64,000 nucleotides of DNA from Methylobacterium sp. CB376 (GTDB lineage: Bacteria; Pseudomonadota; Alphaproteobacteria; Rhizobiales; Beijerinckiaceae), in the NCBI RefSeq assembly GCF_029714205.1, contig NZ_CP121648.1:62001-126000 (forward strand), in the 5' to 3' direction. Below, piece after piece: positions 49,027 through 55,087 of this stretch; positions within the stretch are counted from its first letter, which is position 1, and every line of letters starts with the position of its first letter. The notes beneath the pieces were generated by a model. That model had not been told where the DNA came from and did not search any database. It saw only the letters and a program-made list of their open reading frames with translations. Position numbers and translations under genes: made by a program.

Positions 49027-51161
49027 TCTTCCCGCCCGCGACCGACCCGCGCGCGCCGCATCTCGGCCTGCCCTGCCTCGCGGCGGTGCTGCGGGAAGCC
49101 GGGATCCGGACCGACCTGATCGACGCCGATATCGGGGGCCTCACCGCGCTCCTGGGCGCCGAGAGCGTGGCCGCGTCCCTCGCCCGCCTCCGCCGCGGGG
49201 GGGCGCGGGACGGCGGCGCCGCGCGCCTCCTCGCCCGCGGCGAGGCCCTGGTCGAGGCGGTGCCGCGCGCCCTCGCGACCCTGCGCGACCCGGAGCGCTT
49301 CTACGACGTCCACGCCTTCCACGCCGCCCGCGAGACGATCCTCGACGGGCTCGACCTCGTCTCGGCGGCGGCGCCGCGCCCCGTCCGCTACGACCTCTGC
49401 CCGATCCGCTACGAGGTCGAGGGCGTCGACGAGCAGAGTCTCGGCGACCTGATCGCGGTCACGGCCGACCCGGACGCCAACCTGTTCGAGGCGCATTGGC
49501 GCAGCGACCTCTTCCCGGCCCTCGACGCGGATCGGCCCGACCTCGTCGGGATCTCGATCGTCAACCGCCAGCAGATCCTGCCCGGGCTCACCCTCGCCCG
49601 GCGCCTGCGCGCCCGGGGCCTGTTCGTGGTGCTGGGCGGCACCGTCTTCACCAAGTTCGTGAGCGAACTCCTCGCCCGGCCGGACTTCTTCGCCCATTTC
49701 GCCGACGGCGTGATCGCCTACGAGGGCGAGACCGCGATCCTCGAACTCGCCGCCCAGCTCGACGGGGCGCGCGACTTCGCCAAGGTCCCGAACTTCCTGC
49801 ACGTGGCGGAGGGGCGGGTGCGGATGGGGCCGACCCACGTCGAGGACGTGGATGCCCTGCCGACCCCGGACTTCGCCGGCCTGCCGCTCGCCGGCTACCT
49901 CGCCCCTGCGCCGATCCTGCCGATCCTCGTCGGCAAGGGTTGCTACTTCAACGCCTGCAAGTTCTGCGACATACCCTTCATCAACCACGTCTCGCGCAAG
50001 CCCTACCGGATCCGCCGGCCCGAGCGGATCGCGCAGGACATCCTCACCCTCAACGCGCGCTTCGGCTGCCGCCACTTCGAGTTCACCGACGAGGCGCTGC
50101 CGCCGCGCCTCCTCGACGGCGTCGCCGACGCCCTCGGCGCCGAGGCCGCGTCCCGCGGCCTCTCCTTCACGGGCTACGCGCGGCTGGAGCCGGGCTTCAC
50201 CGCGCCCCTGTGCGCCAAGCTCGCCCGCATGGGCTTCCGCAAGCTCTTCTTCGGCCTCGAATCCGGCGACCAGGCCACCCTCGACCACATGCGCAAGGGC
50301 ATCCGCCTGGAGAATGTCCGCCCGGTGCTCGGCCATTGCCGGGAGGCCGGGATCCACTTCCACGTCTTCTCGATCATCGGCTTCCCGGAGGAGACGGAGG
50401 CGAGCGCGCGCCGCACCCTCGGCTTCTTCGAGGACCATGCCGACCTGATCGACCATCCCGGCAACAGCTTCGACCTCCACCCGTTCGGCCTCGAATTGCG
50501 CACGCGCTACTTCGCGGAGGCCGAGGCGCTCGGGCTCGGGCTGCCGCGGGAGGCCCTCGCCAAGGATTTCGTCATCGGCCTGCGCGGCGGCTGGGACAAC
50601 AGCCGCGGCCTGTCGGAGGCGCGGGTGATCGACCTCGTGGAGCGCTACAACACGGTGCTGCGGCGCCTCTTCGCGCGCTTCCACAACGCCCCGATGCACC
50701 TCTGGCCGGGCTTCGAGGAATACGCCCTGCTCTACGCGAGCCGCTACCCGGAGGGCGCCTTCCCCTACCGCACCGCGCTGCCCGAGGCGGGCGTGCCCTT
50801 CCGGCTCACCTGGAATCCCGCCGCCGCCCTGCTGCGCCGCGACGGGCGGGTGCAGGTCGCCTCGCGCTGGAAGGCCGTCGAACTCGACGAGCGCGCCTTC
50901 CGGGCCCTCGGGGCCGAGCGGGTGCGGACCATGCAGGATCTGATCCGGGACTGCGTCGCGGCGGGCCTCGTCCGCCCGGACGACGCCCCGGAGGAGCGCC
51001 TGCGCGGCGCCCTCCACGACCTGATCGGGCACCGGCTCCTCCAGCTCGTGCTGGCGCAGCCGGGGCCGGCCGAGTCCCGCGCCGACCGGCGGCATGCGAG
51101 CGAGTTGTGCGCCATGGAACCGCAAGCGCCCGAAGCGGAACTCGCGGGCTCGACTTGGTGA
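49011..51161 (+). CDS. B12-binding radical SAM RiPP maturation enzyme A
   Basis: A 716-residue protein. The N-terminal B12-type domain begins MRVALIFPPATDPRAPHLGL and continues to about residue 230 (VVLGGTVFTKFVSELL). The radical SAM cluster ligands are Cys311, Cys316 and Cys319 in GKGCYFNACKFCDIP (CX4CX2C). Further marks are FTDEALPPRLLDGVADALG, LFFGLESGDQATLDHMRKG and FSIIGFPEETEASARRT, typical of this B12-radical SAM group. It is a close paralogue of the enzyme at 51663, and the two genes flank the precursor gene. Likely C-methylation of unactivated carbons in the peptide, inferred from the family. Confidence 0.9.
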   Translation: MRVALIFPPATDPRAPHLGLPCLAAVLREAGIRTDLIDADIGGLTALLGAESVAASLARLRRGGARDGGAARLLARGEALVEAVPRALATLRDPERFYDVHAFHAARETILDGLDLVSAAAPRPVRYDLCPIRYEVEGVDEQSLGDLIAVTADPDANLFEAHWRSDLFPALDADRPDLVGISIVNRQQILPGLTLARRLRARGLFVVLGGTVFTKFVSELLARPDFFAHFADGVIAYEGETAILELAAQLDGARDFAKVPNFLHVAEGRVRMGPTHVEDVDALPTPDFAGLPLAGYLAPAPILPILVGKGCYFNACKFCDIPFINHVSRKPYRIRRPERIAQDILTLNARFGCRHFEFTDEALPPRLLDGVADALGAEAASRGLSFTGYARLEPGFTAPLCAKLARMGFRKLFFGLESGDQATLDHMRKGIRLENVRPVLGHCREAGIHFHVFSIIGFPEETEASARRTLGFFEDHADLIDHPGNSFDLHPFGLELRTRYFAEAEALGLGLPREALAKDFVIGLRGGWDNSRGLSEARVIDLVERYNTVLRRLFARFHNAPMHLWPGFEEYALLYASRYPEGAFPYRTALPEAGVPFRLTWNPAAALLRRDGRVQVASRWKAVELDERAFRALGAERVRTMQDLIRDCVAAGLVRPDDAPEERLRGALHDLIGHRLLQLVLAQPGPAESRADRRHASELCAMEPQAPEAELAGSTW

Positions 51162-51176
51162 ACCTCGACTCCTCTG

Positions 51177-51205
51177 TTGCGTACCAGTTGAGTAAGGAGT
51201 ATTAT
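51177..51205 (+). promoter_or_regulatory. Sigma70-like promoter for the precursor gene
   Basis: TTGCGT (51177-51182), exactly 17 bases, then TATTAT (51200-51205), five of six matches to the -10 consensus. It starts just after the upstream enzyme gene stop, and transcription would begin about 30 bp before the precursor ATG. It lies in a locally AT-rich patch unlike the surrounding DNA. Confidence 0.55.
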
Positions 51206-51241
51206 TGTTTCGTAGTGCCCAGCAAAATCGGGAGAGGCCGG

Positions 51242-51592
51242 ATGTCCGAGCAAAATCAACAGCCGAACGGCTTGGTGATCACCGATGGAGGTGGTAATTA
51301 TTACTATCTTCGGCCCGAGATTCTGGCCCAGACGAAGATGCCCGACGAAGACGTGCAGAAGTTGAAGTCGGGTCTCGCGGCGTCGTCGGCCGGCAAGGAC
51401 GAGGAATTGAGCGGCGCGGCGCTGGAAGCGGTGGCGGGCGGCGCCGGCATCGGCGGCGGCATTCAGCTGCCGGGCGTGGTGCAGATCCCGAGCTTCAATA
51501 TCGGCTCGCTCACGGCATCCTTGACGCACAGCAAGCCGGGTCTTCCCGATCTCGGCAAGGTGATGTCCTCGACCGTGATGTGCCCCTGGTGA
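51242..51592 (+). CDS. RiPP precursor peptide with C-terminal Cys-Pro-Trp
   Basis: A 116-residue peptide. Residues 1-67 look like a leader: NGLVITDGGGNYYYLRPEIL, a helical MPDEDVQKLKSGL, then ELSGAALEAVAGG, the Gly-Gly cleavage motif of Nif11/NHLP-type leaders. The predicted core (68-116) is Gly-rich, then has nine Ser/Thr (84, 89, 91, 93, 95, 97, 109, 110, 111), one Cys (114) and one Trp (116, the last residue). The Ser/Thr suit the LanB dehydratase, and the lone Trp suits the prenyltransferase. The ATG at 51242 has gggagagg upstream and its own promoter. No close family is recognised. Confidence 0.85.
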   Translation: MSEQNQQPNGLVITDGGGNYYYLRPEILAQTKMPDEDVQKLKSGLAASSAGKDEELSGAALEAVAGGAGIGGGIQLPGVVQIPSFNIGSLTASLTHSKPGLPDLGKVMSSTVMCPW

Positions 51593-51598
51593 GCCGGT

Positions 51599-51628
51599 TC
51601 CGGCGCGGGACGGCCGCCCCGCGCCGGA
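51599..51628 (+). terminator. Hairpin just after the precursor gene (partial terminator or attenuator)
   Basis: tccggcgcggg (51599-51609) and cccgcgccgga (51618-51628) form an 11-bp perfect stem with an 8-base loop, starting 7 bp after the precursor stop. No T tract follows, so read-through into the downstream enzymes is likely. Such hairpins are common after RiPP precursors and raise precursor over enzyme dosage. Confidence 0.6.
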
Positions 51629-51662
51629 TCGCCCGTGACTCCCCGCGTCCTTATCGGTCCCC

Positions 51663-53780
51663 ATGGCAAGGGTCGCTCTCATCTATCCCCCCGGGGGTGA
51701 CCCGCGCGCCCCGCGCCTGCCGCTGCCCGCGCTGGCGGCGGCCCTGCGCCCGGCCGGGGTGGCGGTCGACCTGTTCGACCTCGACCTCGAGGGCGTGCTG
51801 GCCCTGCTGCGGCCCGAGCGCCTGCGGCGCGCCGCCGCCGCGCTCGCCGCCCGCCCGCGCCCCGAGCCCGATTCCGCCCTCGGCCGCCTCGCCGCCCTGG
51901 CGCCGGACCTGCCCGACACGATCGAGGACGCGCTCGCGACGATCCGCGACCCGGTGCGCTTCGCCGATCCCTGGCGGCTCAACGCGGCCCGCGAGCGGAT
52001 CTACGACGCCCTCGACCTCGTCTCCGCGGCCGCGCCCCGGCGCCTGCGCTACCAGACCGAGGTGCTGCGCTACGAGGTCGAGGGGGTCGATCCGAGCCGC
52101 CTGTCCGACCTCCTCGCGGTGACCGCCGACCCGGCCGCCAACCTGTTCGAGGAGCATTGGAGCGAGGAGGTCTTCCCCCGGCTGGAGGCGGGCGGGGCCT
52201 ACGACCTCGTCGGCATCTCCCTGACCCTGCGCTGGCAGCTCATCCCCGGCCTGTCGCTGGCGCGGCGGCTGAGGGCCCGCGGGCACCGGGTGGTGCTCGG
52301 CGGCACCGCCATCGCCAAGGTCGGCGAGGCCCTCGCCGGCTGCCCGGCCTTCTTCGCGGCCTTCGCGGAGGCCGTCGTGACCCGCGAGGGCGAGGCGGCG
52401 ATGCTGGCCCTCCTCGACGCGCTCGCCGGCGACGGGGATCTCGGGCGCGTGCCGAACCTGCTCTACCGCGCGGGCGACAGGGTCGTCGCCACGCCGACGC
52501 GGGTCGAGGACTACGCCGCCAACCCGACGCCCGACTTCGACGGCCTGCCCCTCGACCGCTACCTCAGCCCGCACCTCGTCCTGCCGGTGATGCTGGGCAA
52601 GGGCTGCTACCACGACGAGTGCAGCTTCTGCGACATACCCTTCATCAACCGGATCTCGCCCAAGCGCTACCGGCTGCGGCGGCCCGAGACGGTGGCGGAG
52701 GACATCGACCACCTGGCCGAGCGGCACGGCTGCCGCCACTTCCTCCTCGCCGACGAGGCCCTGCCCCCCCGCGTGCTCGGGCGCGTCGCCGAGGCGCTGG
52801 AGGCGCGCGGGCGCACCGACTGCGTCTTCTCGGGCTACGCGCGGCTGGAGCCGGGCTTCACCCGCGACCTCTGCGACCGGCTCGCCCGGGTCGGGATGCG
52901 GCGGCTCTATTTCGGCCTCGAATCCGCCGACCAGGACACCCTCGACCGGATGCGCAAGGGCATCCGGGTCGAGCACGCGGCGCCGGTCCTGCGCCATTGC
53001 CGCGAGGCCGGGATCCGCTTCCACGTCTTCTCGATAGTCGGCTTCCCGGGCGAGACCGAGGCCAGCGCCCGGCGCACCCTCGCCTTCTTCGAGGAGAATG
53101 CCGAGCTGTTCGACGATCCGGGCTGCACCCTCGACGTGCACGAGCTGGAGATCCTGACCGACACCCCCTACTTCGCCGACCCGGACGCCTACGGCATCCG
53201 CTTCCTCGTCCCCACGGAGGGCCGCGACTTCCTGTTCGGCGTCGGCACCGCCTGGGAGAGCACGCCCGGGCTCACCCGGCCGCAGATCGCCGCCCTGCTC
53301 GACGAGGCCGGAGCGCGGCTGGGGCCCCTCCTCGCCCGCTGCCACGCCTGGCCCCCGGTGCTGTGGCCGGCCCCGGAGGAATGGGCGCTCTGCGCGGCGG
53401 GCGCGTGGTTCGGCCGCGACCTGCCCGACCGGCTCGACCTGCCCGGCCCCGCCGACCCGCGCCGCCTGCGCCTCGCCTGGAACCCGGCCGCCTGGGTGCG
53501 CCGGGAGGGCGGCCTCTGCCGGATCGCCTCGCGCCGCGGCGCCCTCGTCCTCGACGCGGAGTGGTTCCGCCGCCTCGGCGAGACGCCGGGCTTTCGCACC
53601 AGCGCCGAGATCCTGCGCGATCTCGCCGGGCCCGGCGCCTCGCCCGACGACCTGCGCCGCACCCGCGACACCCTCACCGCCCTGCTGCGCCAGCGCCTGC
53701 TCGAACTCCATCCGGAGCCCGAGCCGGCCACCGAAGCCCAGATTCCCCGGCCGCGGCTCCCGGAGGCCGCCTGTGCCTGA
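51663..53780 (+). CDS. B12-binding radical SAM RiPP maturation enzyme B
   Basis: A 705-residue paralogue of the enzyme at 49011; the two share layout and many blocks (starts MARVALIYPPGGDPRAPRLP). The radical SAM ligands are Cys315, Cys320 and Cys323 in GKGCYHDECSFCDIP. Matching blocks are LADEALPPRVLGRVAEALE, LYFGLESADQDTLDRMRKG and FSIVGFPGETEASARRTLA. An extended C-terminal part (RLRLAWNPAAWVRREGGLCR) is also seen in enzyme A. The pair probably arose by duplication and may act on different positions of the precursor. It overlaps the next gene by 8 bp. Confidence 0.9.
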   Translation: MARVALIYPPGGDPRAPRLPLPALAAALRPAGVAVDLFDLDLEGVLALLRPERLRRAAAALAARPRPEPDSALGRLAALAPDLPDTIEDALATIRDPVRFADPWRLNAARERIYDALDLVSAAAPRRLRYQTEVLRYEVEGVDPSRLSDLLAVTADPAANLFEEHWSEEVFPRLEAGGAYDLVGISLTLRWQLIPGLSLARRLRARGHRVVLGGTAIAKVGEALAGCPAFFAAFAEAVVTREGEAAMLALLDALAGDGDLGRVPNLLYRAGDRVVATPTRVEDYAANPTPDFDGLPLDRYLSPHLVLPVMLGKGCYHDECSFCDIPFINRISPKRYRLRRPETVAEDIDHLAERHGCRHFLLADEALPPRVLGRVAEALEARGRTDCVFSGYARLEPGFTRDLCDRLARVGMRRLYFGLESADQDTLDRMRKGIRVEHAAPVLRHCREAGIRFHVFSIVGFPGETEASARRTLAFFEENAELFDDPGCTLDVHELEILTDTPYFADPDAYGIRFLVPTEGRDFLFGVGTAWESTPGLTRPQIAALLDEAGARLGPLLARCHAWPPVLWPAPEEWALCAAGAWFGRDLPDRLDLPGPADPRRLRLAWNPAAWVRREGGLCRIASRRGALVLDAEWFRRLGETPGFRTSAEILRDLAGPGASPDDLRRTRDTLTALLRQRLLELHPEPEPATEAQIPRPRLPEAACA

Positions 53781-54174
53781 CGCCCTCGCCCCCGATCGCC
53801 CCGGCGCCGCCGGCTGGTTCGGCCCCCGCCCGGTCGAGCCGCTCACCGCCTGCGGGGAGACCGTCGCCGTCGTGCGCAAGAAGGCCCTGCTGCGGCTCCT
53901 CGCCCGGCGGGAGGCCGCGCGGCTCGGGCTCCGCGCCACGCCCGAGCAGGTCCGGGAGACGGAGAGCCAGTTCCGGCTGTGCTTCGGGCTCGCCGCGGCG
54001 GAGGATCTCGCGGGCTGGCTCGCCGAGAGCGGCCTCGATCCGGCCGGCTTCGCCGAGGCGATGCGGGACTTCACCCTGGTGCGCCTGCTGGAGGAGAGCC
54101 TCGCCCCCGAGATCGACCGCCTCGCCGCCGCGCAGGTCGCGGTCGGCACCGCCCGCCTGCGTCCGGGGGCCTGA
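53773..54174 (+). CDS. SurA-N/PpiC-related small maturation protein
   Basis: A 133-residue protein with a helical pattern like the N-terminal domain of SurA/PpiC chaperones: LLARREAARLGLRATPEQVR, then FGLAAAEDLAGWLAESGLDP and FAEAMRDFTLVRLLEESLAP. No peptidyl-prolyl isomerase domain follows. Families of PpiC-related 'peptide maturation' proteins are known beside bacteriocin operons; it may bind the leader or core. The TGA of enzyme B lies inside its start region (8-bp overlap), and the LanB C-domain gene starts 4 bp after its stop. Function is inferred from the fold pattern and context. Confidence 0.65.
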   Translation: MPDALAPDRPGAAGWFGPRPVEPLTACGETVAVVRKKALLRLLARREAARLGLRATPEQVRETESQFRLCFGLAAAEDLAGWLAESGLDPAGFAEAMRDFTLVRLLEESLAPEIDRLAAAQVAVGTARLRPGA

Positions 54175-54178
54175 CCCG

Positions 54179-55087
54179 ATGGCGCGCGCGGGCCGCTCCT
54201 GGCTGCAGGTGAATGTCGGCCTGTCCCGCGAGCGCGGCTCGGCGCTGCCGGCCGCCCGCGCCCTCCTCGGGGAGATCGGCGACGCCCTGCCCGGGTGGCG
54301 CAGGACGCGCCTCCTCTCGGCCTTCCTGTTCCAGCGCAAGCCGCCGGACCTGCGCCTGCGCTTCCGGGGCGACCGCGACCGGCTGCTCGCGGAGCTGCGC
54401 CCGATCCTCGCGCGGCACGTGGCCGAGGGCAGGGTCACGCGGCACTTCGTCAGCGTCTACGAGCCGGAGGCGCGGCTGTTCGGCGGGGCGCAGGCCATGG
54501 AGGCCGTGCACGGGTTCTGGGAGGCCGACAGCCGGCTCTGGATCGCCGTCGACCGGCTCATCGCCGAGAAGGCCCTGACCATCCCCTACCCGTCGCTGCT
54601 GACCGCGATCCTCAACGAGACGGCGTGGCGCAGCCTCGGCGACGGCGCCGAGGTCTGGGACACGTGGTGCAACCTCCTCGTCCTGCTGCGGGCGCCGGCC
54701 GAGGGCGCGCCCGCCGGGGACGCGCCGCCGCTCCCGGCCTCCCCGCCGATCCATCTCGACGGGCTCCGGACCAGCGCCGGCCCGGCGGAGGCGGCGATCC
54801 TCGACGCCTACGGAGAGGCGGCCGGGCAGCTCGCGGCCGGGCTGCTGCGGAGCTGGGAGCGCGGGCGCCTCGCCTGCGGCTTGCGGGCCCTCCTGGCGAC
54901 GGCCGCCCTCTTCACCCTCAACCGGCACGGCTTCGGCCAGGCCCGCGCGGTGCCGCTGGTGCGCGCCGTGGCGGCCTCCTGGGACGGCCGCAGCCTCCTG
55001 CGCGGCGCCCTGCCCGAGCCGCATCCGGGCGCCTTCCACCCGGCCCGGCACCCGGATCGCGGGGCGATCCGGCAGGGTGCCGGATGA
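54179..55087 (+). CDS. LanB C-domain / thiopeptide-type bacteriocin biosynthesis protein (SpaB_C-like)
   Basis: A 302-residue protein of the elimination half of LanB dehydratases. Matches are SWLQVNVGLSRERGSALPAA, FLFQRKPPDLRLRFRGDRDR, TRHFVSVYEPEARLFGGAQA and MEAVHGFWEADSRLWI. In split LanB systems it removes glutamate from glutamylated Ser/Thr to give dehydroamino acids, or catalyses a cycloaddition in thiopeptides. It comes before the N-domain gene, with which it overlaps (ATGA at 55084-55087). The order is reversed compared with fused LanB. Confidence 0.87.
   Translation: MARAGRSWLQVNVGLSRERGSALPAARALLGEIGDALPGWRRTRLLSAFLFQRKPPDLRLRFRGDRDRLLAELRPILARHVAEGRVTRHFVSVYEPEARLFGGAQAMEAVHGFWEADSRLWIAVDRLIAEKALTIPYPSLLTAILNETAWRSLGDGAEVWDTWCNLLVLLRAPAEGAPAGDAPPLPASPPIHLDGLRTSAGPAEAAILDAYGEAAGQLAAGLLRSWERGRLACGLRALLATAALFTLNRHGFGQARAVPLVRAVAASWDGRSLLRGALPEPHPGAFHPARHPDRGAIRQGAG

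Noticed and set aside
51242..51592. Classical lanthipeptide with several thioether rings
   Set aside because: The core has only one Cys and no LanC gene is present, so more than one ring is impossible.
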